DNA of 64,000 nt from Bradyrhizobium ottawaense (GCF_002278135.3 NZ_CP029425.2:2580001-2644000), one strand, 5' to 3'. Counted from the first letter of the stretch, positions 41,155 through 49,980 are shown. A program made the numbers and translations. The notes: generated from the letters alone by a model not told the origin.

Positions 41155-43365
41155 TCACCTCGCTAGTCTCCGCCGCGTGCCCGTGCGGCCGAACAGGGTT
41201 CGGAACGCACCGACGATGGCGGCGGCGAAATCGGGATCGTTGATGTTCTTGGGCGTGCGGATGAGCTGGCGATGGCCGGTCTGCCGCACGGTGCGCTCCA
41301 GCGTGCGGAACAGCGCGGCATCGGCGTCCGGATCCCAGAACGGCTGGCCCCGCGCATCGAGCGCGGAGACGCCGCCCTCGGGCAGGAAGAAGCGCACCGG
41401 GCCGTCCATCTGGTTGAGCCGCTCGCCGATCCAGCGGCCGACGCGCTCGTTCTCTTCCACGTTCGTCCGCATCAACGTCACTTGCGGATTGTGGACGTGG
41501 AATTTGCGGCCGCGGTAGCGCTCGGGAATGGTGTCGGGCGCGCCGAAATTGACCATGTCGAGTGCGCCGACCGAGCCGACATAGGGGATACGCGTGCGGA
41601 TGATCGCACCGAAGCGGTCCTCGGTTGCGGGAAACACGCCGCCCATCAGGAGATCGCAGACCTCCGTCGTGGTGAGGTCGATGATGCCGGCGAGCTGGCC
41701 GGACTCGACGAGTTTCTCCATGGAACGGCCGCCGACGCCGGTGGCATGGAAGACCAGGCACTCGACATCGTCGCGCAGCTCGGCGGCGATCTTCTGCACC
41801 GCCGGCGTCGTCACGCCGAACATGGTGATGCCGACCGAAGGCAGGCCGCCAGCCTCCCGTGCCGTCGCGGCGCGCGCATCCAGCCGCGCCTTGACCATGC
41901 CGGCAAGCGCATGGGCGCCGTTGGCCAGCACCGCGCGCGAGATCGAGTTCAAGCCCTGCACGTCGGTGACCGAGTGCATCATGGTGATGTCGGCCGGGCC
42001 GACATAGGGCCCGACATCGCCGGATGCGACGGAGGAGATGATCAGCTTCGGGACGCCGACCGGAAGCGCGCGCATCCCGGGGGCAACCAGCGACGCCGCG
42101 CCCGACCCGCCCGCCGTGATCACGCCGACGACATTGCCCTGGCGCCGTAGCCAGCTCGCGAACGCATCGGCCATCGCGGTCACGGCCGCGCCGCGGTCGG
42201 GGCCGAATACCGCGGCACCGCCGCGGCCGTGGTTGAGGGCGATCTCCTGCGCGGAGACATCGCAGCTGGAATGCTTGCCGCTGGTCGAGACGTCGACCAG
42301 CCGCGTACGCAGGCCGGTTTCGGCGATGATGTCGCGGATGAAGCGCAGCTCGAGGCCCTTGGTGTCGAGCGTGCCGACGACCAGGACGACAGGCGGGCCC
42401 GCGGTCTGCGCCGCCATCGGCTCGCGCTTGCGCCTTGCCGTCTCGTCGAGCCGCGCGATTTGCGTCGAGAGCGTGCGGGCTGCGGCCTCGATGCGGGCGA
42501 TCGGCACCGGCTGCGACCACCGCGTCGGCAGTGTCGGATTGGAGACGTAGATGCGGATCGGCCCGTCGCGGCGTGGCGCCGGCGCCGGTTTGGCGTCCGG
42601 GCCGGATGGGGGGATGTCGAGATCCGGCTCGAGCTCGGCGTGAAGCCCGACGCCGAGCAGGCGTTGCTGGAGCTCGCGGTCGGCGGCGAGCCGCGCGGAG
42701 TCGATGATGCGATTGATGCGGCCGTTGACCATGATGGCGACGTTGCGCGAGACCGCGGTGGCGACGCCGATATTCTGCTCGATCACGAGCACGGACATGT
42801 CGCCGTCCTCACCGAGCCGCAGCAGCATCTCCTCGACCTGCGCCACGATGACGGGCGCAAGTCCCTCGGTCGGCTCGTCCATGATCAGCAAATGCGGATT
42901 GGTGAGCAGCGCGCGCGAGATCGCCAGCATCTGCTGCTCGCCGCCGGAGAGCTGGCCGCCGCCGTGATCCCTTCGCTCGGCAAGGCGCGGGAAGGTGTCG
43001 TAGATGCGCTCGACCGTCCAGGCGCCGGAGCGCATGCCGCCGGCCAGCCGCAAATGCTCGTCGACGCTGAGCGAGCGCCACAGGCGGCGCCCCTGCGGTA
43101 CGTAGCCGACGCCGAGCCGGGCGATCTGGGCGGGCGGCCGCCTTGTGATGTCCGCGCCGCGGACACGGATCGACCCGCCGCTGACGCCGACCAGCCCCAT
43201 GATCGCCTTGCACAGCGTGGTCTTGCCCATGCCGTTGCGGCCGACGACGGAGAACACGCCGCTCTCGAGCGTGAGGTCGACGCTTTGCAGCGCGTGCGAG
43301 TGCCCGTAATAGACGTCGAGCCCGCGGACCTCGAGCCCGGCGGCGGAGCGACGGGCCTCATTCAT
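41155..43365 (-). CDS. Fusion: Liv-type ABC ATPase + UPF0261 (Tm-1 N-terminal-like) domain
   Basis: A 736-residue protein. Residues 1-240 are a LivF-type ABC ATPase: Walker A VVGRNGMGKTTLCKAI (~40-55), signature QLSGGEQQMLAISRALL (~138), Walker B HLLIMDEPTEGLAPV, H-like VLVIEQN. A Pro-rich linker (~245-322) leads to a complete UPF0261 domain (~325-736): VVLVVGTLDTKGLELRFI, VFGPDRGAAV, GGSGAASLVAPGMRALPVGV, HATGVGGRSMEKLV, IDLTTTEVCDLLMGG. UPF0261 binds ATP in Tm-1. Its gene overlaps the LivG gene by 8 bp. I know of no usual reason for a transporter ATPase to carry this domain. Confidence 0.92.
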   Translation of the reverse strand: MNEARRSAAGLEVRGLDVYYGHSHALQSVDLTLESGVFSVVGRNGMGKTTLCKAIMGLVGVSGGSIRVRGADITRRPPAQIARLGVGYVPQGRRLWRSLSVDEHLRLAGGMRSGAWTVERIYDTFPRLAERRDHGGGQLSGGEQQMLAISRALLTNPHLLIMDEPTEGLAPVIVAQVEEMLLRLGEDGDMSVLVIEQNIGVATAVSRNVAIMVNGRINRIIDSARLAADRELQQRLLGVGLHAELEPDLDIPPSGPDAKPAPAPRRDGPIRIYVSNPTLPTRWSQPVPIARIEAAARTLSTQIARLDETARRKREPMAAQTAGPPVVLVVGTLDTKGLELRFIRDIIAETGLRTRLVDVSTSGKHSSCDVSAQEIALNHGRGGAAVFGPDRGAAVTAMADAFASWLRRQGNVVGVITAGGSGAASLVAPGMRALPVGVPKLIISSVASGDVGPYVGPADITMMHSVTDVQGLNSISRAVLANGAHALAGMVKARLDARAATAREAGGLPSVGITMFGVTTPAVQKIAAELRDDVECLVFHATGVGGRSMEKLVESGQLAGIIDLTTTEVCDLLMGGVFPATEDRFGAIIRTRIPYVGSVGALDMVNFGAPDTIPERYRGRKFHVHNPQVTLMRTNVEENERVGRWIGERLNQMDGPVRFFLPEGGVSALDARGQPFWDPDADAALFRTLERTVRQTGHRQLIRTPKNINDPDFAAAIVGAFRTLFGRTGTRRRLAR

Positions 43366-44140
43366 GGCCGCCTCCGAGATAAAGCTCCTGCACCTCGGGG
43401 TCGGACTGGATCTCCTCCGGCAGGCCCTCCTTGAAGATGCGGCCGTTGTGCATCATCGTGACGCTCTCGACGACGCGCAAGGCGACGTCCATGTCGTGCT
43501 CGATGATGATGTAGCCGATATGCGCCGGCAGCGAGGTCAGGATCTCGATCAGCTCGGCCCGTTCGGTCGGCGACAGGCCCGCGGCCGGCTCGTCGAACAG
43601 GACGAAGCGCGGGGCGCCGGCGAGCGCGAGCGCGATCTCGAGCTGGCGCTGCTGGCCGTGCGCGAGCTCCGCCACGCGCTGGTCTTTCACGGCGGCCAGA
43701 TGCACGGCCTGGACGAGGTTGTCGGCCGCATGCATCAGGGCATCGTTCTGTCCCGGCCGCAGCAACGAGAAGCGTCCGCGCGAGACGCCGCGGCAGGCGA
43801 GATAGACATTGTCCTGCACGGTGAGGCCGGGAAACAAGGCCGAGATCTGGTAGGTCCGGCGCAGCCCGCGGCGGATGCGTTCATAGGGCGGGAAATGCGT
43901 GACGTCCTCGCCGAAGAAGCGGATCGTGCCGGAGGAGGGCGCGAAGTCGCCGGTGATGCAGTTGAACAACGTGGTCTTGCCGGCGCCGTTGGAGCCGAGC
44001 ACGGCGCGGCGTTCGCCGGGCCGCACGGTGATGGTGACGTCGGTCAGCGCCGCGAGCGCGCCGAACAACCGCGTCACGCCGCGCAGCTCCAGCGCGGCGC
44101 CGGCGCCGACGGCCGAGAGGCGTTGGGCGACGCTATCCAT
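43358..44140 (-). CDS. Liv-type ABC transporter ATP-binding protein (LivG-like)
   Basis: A 260-residue ATPase: Walker A AVLGSNGAGKTTLFNCI (~47-63), Q-loop region, signature ELAHGQQRQLEIALALAG (LAHGQQR form typical of LivG), Walker B RFVLFDEPAAGLSP and switch IIIEHDMDVAL. It ends with the LivG tail GRIFKEGLPEEIQSDPEVQE. Pairs with the ATPase half of the fusion protein at the cytoplasmic face of the permeases. Overlaps genes on both sides by 8 bp. Confidence 0.92.
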   Translation of the reverse strand: MDSVAQRLSAVGAGAALELRGVTRLFGALAALTDVTITVRPGERRAVLGSNGAGKTTLFNCITGDFAPSSGTIRFFGEDVTHFPPYERIRRGLRRTYQISALFPGLTVQDNVYLACRGVSRGRFSLLRPGQNDALMHAADNLVQAVHLAAVKDQRVAELAHGQQRQLEIALALAGAPRFVLFDEPAAGLSPTERAELIEILTSLPAHIGYIIIEHDMDVALRVVESVTMMHNGRIFKEGLPEEIQSDPEVQELYLGGGHE

Positions 44141-45215
44141 GGCCGCGTCCTCCGCCCGGTCGATTTGCGGCAGGACGCCGGCTCTGGCGCCAGCGCTGCC
44201 ACAGGCCGATGACGCCGTCCGAGGACCAGAACACGATGGCGAGGAAACCGAGACCGATCAGCAGGCGGAAGCGGTTGCCGTCGAGGCCGAGCCTGACAAG
44301 GAAGTCGAGCGCGAAGGTGCGCAGCAGCACGAAGATCAGCGCGCCGATGAAGGGACCGATCGGACGCGTGATGCCGCCGACGACGGCGATGATCAGCACG
44401 TCGATGCAGGCCCCGACGCTGACCGAGCCCGGCGAGATCTGGCGGTAGTTCCAGACCTGGAGGACGCCGGCGAGGGCGGCCACGAAGGAGGCGAAGGCAT
44501 AGGCGGCGACGCGGTGCGCATTGACGTTGAAGCCGAGCGCCGCCATGCGCCTGGGATTGTCGCGCACGCCCTGAAGGGCGAGGCCGAACGGGGCGCGCGA
44601 AAGATATTCGACGGCGAAATAGCACAGCGCGGCAACCGCGAGCACGATATAGTAGAAGGGAATGTCGGCGCGCCAGTTCACGCCCCAGAAGTGCGGCGTC
44701 GCCACGGTGTTGATGCCGGTATGGCCGTTGAAAATCGCCCAGTTCTGGTTGGTGAAATAGTAGAAGGCCGCTCCGATCGCGAGCGTGATCATGATGGTGT
44801 AGATGCCTTCGGTGCGCACCGCGAGCGCGCCGCCGAGCGTGCCGAAGGCGGTCGCCAGCGCCAGCGCCATGGGGACCGCGAGCCACCACGGCCAGCCCAG
44901 GCTGATATTGGCGTTGCCGCTGACGCCGAACACGGCGACCATGTAGGCGGAGAAGCCCGCGATGGTGAGCTGCATCAGGCTGACCATGCCGCCATAGCCG
45001 GCAAGGAACATCAGGCTGAGCGCCATGATGCCGAGAATCAGCGTGGTCGCGAAGATCTCGATCAGGAAGAAGCCGCTCGCGATCAACGGCATGATCAGGA
45101 GAATGATCGCGACGATCCAGGCGGCGGGATTGTTGATCTCCGGCCATGTCCGCGCCGGGCGCTGCGCAACATCGGCGGGGCGAACGGTAACGCGGGCATC
45201 GTGGGCGAGCGACAT
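44133..45215 (-). CDS. Liv-type ABC transporter permease (LivM-like)
   Basis: A 360-residue protein with about ten TM helices after a polar N-terminus. LivM landmarks: ALSLMFLAGYGGMVSLMQLT, TEGIYTIMITLAIGAAFYYF, SRAPFGLALQGVRDNPRRMA (coupling loop, EAA-like) and GGITRPIGPFIGALIF. Moves an amino-acid-like or carboxylate substrate together with the LivH-like permease. Stop of the LivH gene and this start are 1 bp apart. Confidence 0.92.
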   Translation of the reverse strand: MSLAHDARVTVRPADVAQRPARTWPEINNPAAWIVAIILLIMPLIASGFFLIEIFATTLILGIMALSLMFLAGYGGMVSLMQLTIAGFSAYMVAVFGVSGNANISLGWPWWLAVPMALALATAFGTLGGALAVRTEGIYTIMITLAIGAAFYYFTNQNWAIFNGHTGINTVATPHFWGVNWRADIPFYYIVLAVAALCYFAVEYLSRAPFGLALQGVRDNPRRMAALGFNVNAHRVAAYAFASFVAALAGVLQVWNYRQISPGSVSVGACIDVLIIAVVGGITRPIGPFIGALIFVLLRTFALDFLVRLGLDGNRFRLLIGLGFLAIVFWSSDGVIGLWQRWRQSRRPAANRPGGGRGHG

Positions 45216-45216
45216 G

Positions 45217-46227
45217 TCAGCGCCTCGCCAACAGGCCTTGCGGCCGGATCGCCAACACCAGCACCATGATCAGGAAGGTCACGACGATGGCATAGGTCGG
45301 GATGTAGACCGAGCCGAGCTGTTCGGCGAGGCCGATGATCAGCGCGCCGAGCGCCGCGCCGGGGATCGAGCCCATGCCGCCCACGATCACGACGACGAGG
45401 GAGGCGAGCAGGAAGCGGATGTCCTCGCCCGGGGATAATGACTGGAAGGTGCCGCCGACGACGCCGGCGATGCCGGCAAGTCCTGCGCCGAACGCGAACA
45501 CCGCCACGAAGACGAGCTGGATGCGCACCCCGGTCGCGGCGAGGATATCGCGGTCGTCGACGCCGGCGCGGATGATCATGCCGGCGCGGGTGCGATTGAG
45601 CGCGAGCCACATCGCCACGCCGATCACGACGGAGGCGGCGAAGATCACCAGCCGCACCAGGGGATATCGGAGATAGACCGGCTCGCCCGAGGATTTGATC
45701 GCCGTGACCAGCGGCAGCTCGATGGGGCCGATCAGCCAGTTCGGCGTCTGGATCTGGTAGAAGTCGCCGCCACAGGCCCACAGCATGAGATCGGCGAACA
45801 CGATCGAAAGCCCGATCGTCACCATGGTCTGCCTGAGGTCCTGTCCCTCCATCCGGCGGAACACGATCAACTGGAGCAGGACGCCGACCAGGGCGGTGAG
45901 GATGAAGGCGACGATGAAGCTGAGCAGCCAGGAGCCGGTCGCCGTGCTGACGGCGTAGCCGACATAGCCGCCGAACAGATAGAGCGAGCCGTGCGCGAGG
46001 TTGACGTTGCGCATCAGGCCGAAGATCAGCGTGAAGCCGCTGGCGACGAGGAAGTAGAGTCCGCCGAGCGTGATGCCGTTGAAGACCGCGTTGAGGAAGA
46101 CGCGCTTGCGGCCGATGGCCTCTTCCAGGCCCGGCGGCCAGACCGCGAAGACCAGCCACAGCCCGACGGCAATGGCAATGATCGAGATCAGCGCCCAGGC
46201 CGGATGGCGTTCGACGAAGCGGCTCAT
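45217..46227 (-). CDS. Liv-type ABC transporter permease (LivH-like)
   Basis: A 336-residue permease with ~9 TM helices. AVFNGITLGGLYFLVASGFT, FGLMRNVNLAHGSLYLFGGY, LALNRTRAGMIIRAGVDDRD (coupling loop) and VVIVGGMGSIPGAALGALII are standard LivH blocks. First gene of the long operon on the minus strand. The 458-bp upstream gap to the AraC gene holds three palindromic repeats, so the operon's promoter may be hidden among them or lie at the AraC gene. Confidence 0.92.
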   Translation of the reverse strand: MSRFVERHPAWALISIIAIAVGLWLVFAVWPPGLEEAIGRKRVFLNAVFNGITLGGLYFLVASGFTLIFGLMRNVNLAHGSLYLFGGYVGYAVSTATGSWLLSFIVAFILTALVGVLLQLIVFRRMEGQDLRQTMVTIGLSIVFADLMLWACGGDFYQIQTPNWLIGPIELPLVTAIKSSGEPVYLRYPLVRLVIFAASVVIGVAMWLALNRTRAGMIIRAGVDDRDILAATGVRIQLVFVAVFAFGAGLAGIAGVVGGTFQSLSPGEDIRFLLASLVVVIVGGMGSIPGAALGALIIGLAEQLGSVYIPTYAIVVTFLIMVLVLAIRPQGLLARR

Positions 46228-46289
46228 GCTCTCGCCTCGTATCGCTTGCGGCGGGGCAATGGCATATCGTAAGCGGATTTTCCGCGGCC

Positions 46290-46332
46290 CATCCTTCGAG
46301 ACGCCCGCTTTGGCGGGCTCCTCAGGATGAGG
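46290..46332. repeat. Dispersed palindromic element, copy 1
   Basis: 43 bp with outer arms CATCC...GGATG, conserved TTCGAGACG and CTCCTCAGGATGAGG segments and an inner GCCCGC-TTTG-GCGGGC hairpin. The type is common in Bradyrhizobium intergenic DNA. It lies just upstream of the LivH-like gene; the second copy (46377) is in opposite orientation. Could act as an mRNA-stabilising or terminating hairpin. Confidence 0.7.
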
Positions 46333-46376
46333 GCAGAGTATGCGGCAGCAATTTCAGCGGGGTCGATGCCGATTAG

Positions 46377-46418
46377 CCTCATCCTGAGGAGACCGCGCAG
46401 CGATCGTCTCGAAGGAGG
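46377..46418. repeat. Dispersed palindromic element, copy 2 (inverted)
   Basis: CCTCATCCTGAGGAG at the left and CGTCTCGAAGGAGG at the right are the reverse complement of copy 1 apart from the loop (ACCGCGCAGCGAT). The two copies together could form a ~130-base long hairpin in RNA. Confidence 0.7.
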
Positions 46419-46509
46419 AGGCGCTTGTTCAGGCGGCTCCAGGAGATCGTGTGCGATTGCGCTCGCGCGTGCGGAGAGAGGTCGCGCCGAGCACGCGGGT
46501 TCACCCCAA

Positions 46510-46535
46510 CCCTCTCCCTGCAAGCGGGGCGAGGG
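46510..46535. repeat. Dispersed GC palindrome (CCCTCTCC...GGGCGAGGG type)
   Basis: CCCTCTCCCTGCAAGCGGGGCGAGGG, a near-perfect palindrome of the type commonly repeated in this genus. Third repeat in the 46228-46685 gap. No gene is seen in the rest of that gap. Confidence 0.6.
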
Positions 46536-46685
46536 GGCATGCAAGCCGTTGCCGGCTGCTGCTGGCCCTGCCATGGACGCACGTCCTCCCTGGACTCGCG
46601 ACCCTCTTTCGGGATCGCGTTGCCCGCATCCTAGCGGGGCTGCGAGGGCGACGTTTGATCGTGAGTATCTTTTCGTGGCCCGCTC

Positions 46686-47513
46686 TCAGGCGCGCAAAAT
46701 CTTGGCTGCGCGTCGATAATCGGTCGGGGCCATTCCCACATTGGCGGCGAAGAAGCGGGTGAAGCCGCTCTGCGAGGAGAAGCCGAGATCGAAGCCGATA
46801 TCGGCGATCGGAGTCTCGCTTGCCACCAGCGCTTCGAGCGCATGTTCCATGATCAGCGTGTTGAGATAGAGGTTCGGCGTCACGCCGGTCTGGACGCGGA
46901 ACAGCCGGTAGAAATGCGGTCGCGACAGTCCGGATTCCCGCGCGATCGTATCGAGCTCGATCTCGGCGCCGGGGCTCTCCGACATCATCTTGATGCATTT
47001 GCGCACGCGGAAATCGGTGACGGAGCCGTTTGCGCGTGGATCGCGCGCGATCTCGGCCTGCTGCCAGCTTTCGTCGTAGCAGATGTCGATCAGCCGCCGC
47101 AGCTCGGAATCGAGGCTGGAGAGCGATGGTGCGCCGCACACGAGCGCGGCCGTCCGCCTGATGTGCTTGTCCAGCGCCGGCGTGCGCCGGAACTGGGTGC
47201 GGCCGAAACGCATCCGGTGGGTGCCGGAGGCATCGGGTGCAAACCATTCGGCATTGACATAGAGCACGAAGAAGATCGCGCCGCCGTCGAGATCGGCGGG
47301 CAGGAAATTATGCGGCTCCCAGGGATTGACCGCGACGACGGACGTCTCGTTGAGATCGTGGTGTCCCTCGGAGACGTCGATGCATGCCGGCATGCCGCCA
47401 ACATGGAAGATCAGATGACCTTCACGATGGGCGTGGATATTGAAAGGGCGGTTCAACTGATAAACCGTCGCCCGGCCGAACCGGCCGTGGAAGACGGCGA
47501 GCGCACGGCTCAT
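46686..47513 (-). CDS. AraC-family transcriptional regulator
   Basis: A 275-residue protein. The N-terminal cupin-like sensor domain (~15-100) has FNIHAHREGHLIFHVGG and NPWEPHNFLP. The C-terminal double HTH (~170-272) reads IELDTIARESGLSRPHFYRL, then ETPIADIGFDLGFSSQSGFT, ending FAANVGMAPTDYRRA, the AraC signature. It lies between the binding-protein gene and the long operon, all on one strand, and is the obvious local regulator of the pathway, probably responding to the transported compound. Confidence 0.88.
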   Translation of the reverse strand: MSRALAVFHGRFGRATVYQLNRPFNIHAHREGHLIFHVGGMPACIDVSEGHHDLNETSVVAVNPWEPHNFLPADLDGGAIFFVLYVNAEWFAPDASGTHRMRFGRTQFRRTPALDKHIRRTAALVCGAPSLSSLDSELRRLIDICYDESWQQAEIARDPRANGSVTDFRVRKCIKMMSESPGAEIELDTIARESGLSRPHFYRLFRVQTGVTPNLYLNTLIMEHALEALVASETPIADIGFDLGFSSQSGFTRFFAANVGMAPTDYRRAAKILRA

Positions 47514-47638
47514 GCCTTCCCCTCCCGAATGTTCTTGTCTTTTCGCTCAGCGTTCAACAACGCCGACGAGATTGCAAGAGCGGAGAGCGACCGCGTCAGC
47601 AAGTCGCTCCCCGGGTTGTGCATCGCGGAGGTGATGCG

Positions 47639-48889
47639 TCAGTATTTCTTACATTCCGGCACGGTGCGGCTCGGCAGCCCGATCTTGGAGAAGACGGCCG
47701 GATCGTAGCCGAGCGTCTGGTTCACGTTCGGGATCACCTTCACGACCTTGCTGAACAGCGCGCCCTTGCCGTCATCGACGACTTCGGTGACGAAGTTGGT
47801 GCCGATCGCCTGCCGGTTGGAGTCGAGCTTGATCTTGCCGTTCGGCGCATCGATTTCGATTTTGGCGAGGGCTTCCTTGTACTTGGCCTGGTTGTTGGAG
47901 AGATCGCCATTGACCTCACGCAGCGCCAGGATCAGGGCCATGGTCGAGCCGTAATAGTTGGTGGCGAGCAGTGACGGGCTCGGGAAGCGCTTGTTCGGCG
48001 GGAAGGCGTCCTGATAGGCCTTCACGAATTTCTGCCAGCCCGGATCCTCCCAGGTATCGGCCTGGCCGCTCGCCGCGATGGTGCCGACCAGGGCGTTCTT
48101 GGCGTTGCCCTTCGACGACAGGATGGTCTGGTCGATCATGATGGAACCGCCCATCAGATGCGCCTTGCCGCCGGCCTGCTGGTACTGGTTGAGGAAGTTG
48201 ACGGCATCGGCGCCGCCAAGCCCGAGATAGATCGCGTCGACGTCGTCGGGCAGTGCGGCGATGACCGAGGCGAAATCCTTGGTGCCGAGCGGCACCCATT
48301 GCCGGTTGGTGACCTGTCCGCCGGCGCCGCAGAACTCGAGCACGAGGCCGAACACCTGGGTGTAGATGAAGGAATAGTCCTCGCCGACGGTCGCGATCTT
48401 GCGATACTTCTTGTCCTCAAAGGCGTATTTGCCGAGGCCGACCTGCCACTGCGCGCCGTCCATGTTGTAGCGGAAGAAGTTCGGGGCAGGATCGACATAA
48501 GTGGTTTCCTGCGCGCCGGAGGCTGCGTTGATGAAGGTCAGCTCCGGATGGGTCTTTGCGAAGTTCTTCACCGCGATGCCTTCGTCGCCGGAGAGCGGCG
48601 ACAGCAGGATCTGCACCTTGTCCTGCTCGATCAGCTTGCGCACGGCGCGCACCGCGCTGTCCGGCGTTGCGTCGGTCGAGGCGACGATGAATTCGAGCTC
48701 CTTGTCGCCGACCTTCTTGCCGAGGACGTTGAGTGCCGTCTGGTGGCCGCGCATGCCGTCCTCGCCGAGCACCGTGTAGGTGCCTTCGAGGGTTGCGGTC
48801 ACGCCCACCTTGATCTTTTCCTGGGCGATCGCTGCGCTTGAAAGAAACAAGCTGCTCAGCGCGAGCAGTCCCACACTGCATTTCGACAT
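47639..48889 (-). CDS. Periplasmic substrate-binding protein of Liv-type ABC transporter
   Basis: A 416-residue protein from ATG 48889 after GGGAGGAG. Signal peptide MSKCSVGLLALSSLFLSSAA (cleavage near AIAQ). Type I periplasmic-binding fold: KIKVGVTATLEGTYTVLGED, KVQILLSPLSGDEGIAVKNF, NAASGAQETTYVDPAPNFFR, then AIYLGLGGADAVNFLNQYQQ. Relatives bind amino acids, amides or aromatic acids. It supplies the permeases at 44-46 kb, though it is separated from them by the AraC gene. Confidence 0.9.
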   Translation of the reverse strand: MSKCSVGLLALSSLFLSSAAIAQEKIKVGVTATLEGTYTVLGEDGMRGHQTALNVLGKKVGDKELEFIVASTDATPDSAVRAVRKLIEQDKVQILLSPLSGDEGIAVKNFAKTHPELTFINAASGAQETTYVDPAPNFFRYNMDGAQWQVGLGKYAFEDKKYRKIATVGEDYSFIYTQVFGLVLEFCGAGGQVTNRQWVPLGTKDFASVIAALPDDVDAIYLGLGGADAVNFLNQYQQAGGKAHLMGGSIMIDQTILSSKGNAKNALVGTIAASGQADTWEDPGWQKFVKAYQDAFPPNKRFPSPSLLATNYYGSTMALILALREVNGDLSNNQAKYKEALAKIEIDAPNGKIKLDSNRQAIGTNFVTEVVDDGKGALFSKVVKVIPNVNQTLGYDPAVFSKIGLPSRTVPECKKY

Positions 48890-48959
48890 TGTGCTCCTCC
48901 CTGTGTGTCGTCTTTTGTCGCCGCGTGGCTCTCGAAAGGCCCGCGACTTTGATGGGAAA

Positions 48960-48993
48960 GCTAACCGAAGTCGGATGCGGTGCATCCGTTAGC
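48960..48993. promoter_or_regulatory. Bulged palindrome in the divergent promoter region
   Basis: GCTAA (48960-48964) ... CGGATGC (48972-48978) GGT GCATCCG (48982-48988) TTAGC (48989-48993): 12 base pairs with a one-sided 7-base bulge. It is 71 bp from the binding-protein start and 130 bp from the SDR start, so it may be a regulator site for the pathway or an RNA hairpin. A second short hairpin (49089-49104) lies just before the SDR gene. Confidence 0.4.
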
Positions 48994-49122
48994 GCCTCCT
49001 TTGGTTTGACGGGCAGTCTCATTTTTGAATGGTGCGGCGCAAATGGTTCCGCGGTGCAACAGGCTGTCACAGGAACGCTTCGGGCGGGGCTCCGTTAGCG
49101 GAGCGAATTGCTGGAGCTGTCC

Positions 49123-49980
49123 ATGATCGAATACCCCAAGCCGCCTTATCCTTCGCAACAGCAGCCGATGCCTGGTTCGACGGGTGCGATGAATCCACGC
49201 CCCGATCATGGCGAGGAGAGCTACAGAGGCTCAGGACGTTTGGCCGGAAAGAAGGCGCTCATCACCGGTGGTGACAGCGGCATCGGCCGAGCGGTCGCGA
49301 TCGCCTATGCCCGTGAGGGCGCGGACATCGTCATCTCCTATCTGAACGAGGACGAGGATGCAGCCGAGGTCAAGGCGCTGGTGGAGCAAGCGGGACGCAA
49401 GGCGATCCTGATTCCCGGCGACATCAGCAATCCCGAGCACTGCCGGTCCATCGTGCGTCGCACCGTCGAGGAGCTCGGTGGGATCGATATCCTCGTCAAC
49501 AATGCCGCCCACCAGGCCACGTTCAAGGACATCGCCGACATCAGCGACGAGGAGTGGCAGCGCACGTTCGAGACCAACATCCACGCCATGTTCTATCTGA
49601 CCAAGGCCGCCGTGCCTCACATGCGGCCGGGCGCTGCGATCATCAACACGGCGTCGGTGAACTCCGACATGCCGAACCCGACCTTGCTGGCTTACGCCAC
49701 GACCAAGGGCGCCATCCAGAATTTCACGGGTGGGCTGGCGCAGATGCTGGCCGAGAAAGGCATTCGGGTCAACGCCGTGGCTCCGGGGCCGATCTGGACG
49801 CCGCTGATCCCGTCGACGATGTCGGAGGAAAGGGTCAAGAATTTCGGCAAGCAGGTCCCGATGCAGCGCGCCGGCCAGCCGGCCGAGCTCGCGACCGCCT
49901 ATGTCATGCTGGCCGATCCGCTCTCGAGCTTCACCTCGGGGGCCACCTTGGCCGTCACCGGCGGGAAGCCGTTCATCTGA
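49123..49980 (+). CDS. SDR family oxidoreductase (YghA-type)
   Basis: A 285-residue protein from ATG 49123 (GGAG 6 bases upstream). A Pro/Tyr-rich N-terminal extension (PKPPYPSQQQPMPG) typical of the YghA-like group precedes the Rossmann domain. NADP site ALITGGDSGIGRAVAIAYAR, NNA motif DILVNNAA, Ser in INTASVNSD, and catalytic YATTKG (YxxxK). C-terminal SFTSGATLAVTGGKPF. Possibly a stress-induced aldehyde/glycerol-type reductase; substrate unknown. Divergent from the binding-protein gene. Confidence 0.9.
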   Translation: MIEYPKPPYPSQQQPMPGSTGAMNPRPDHGEESYRGSGRLAGKKALITGGDSGIGRAVAIAYAREGADIVISYLNEDEDAAEVKALVEQAGRKAILIPGDISNPEHCRSIVRRTVEELGGIDILVNNAAHQATFKDIADISDEEWQRTFETNIHAMFYLTKAAVPHMRPGAAIINTASVNSDMPNPTLLAYATTKGAIQNFTGGLAQMLAEKGIRVNAVAPGPIWTPLIPSTMSEERVKNFGKQVPMQRAGQPAELATAYVMLADPLSSFTSGATLAVTGGKPFI

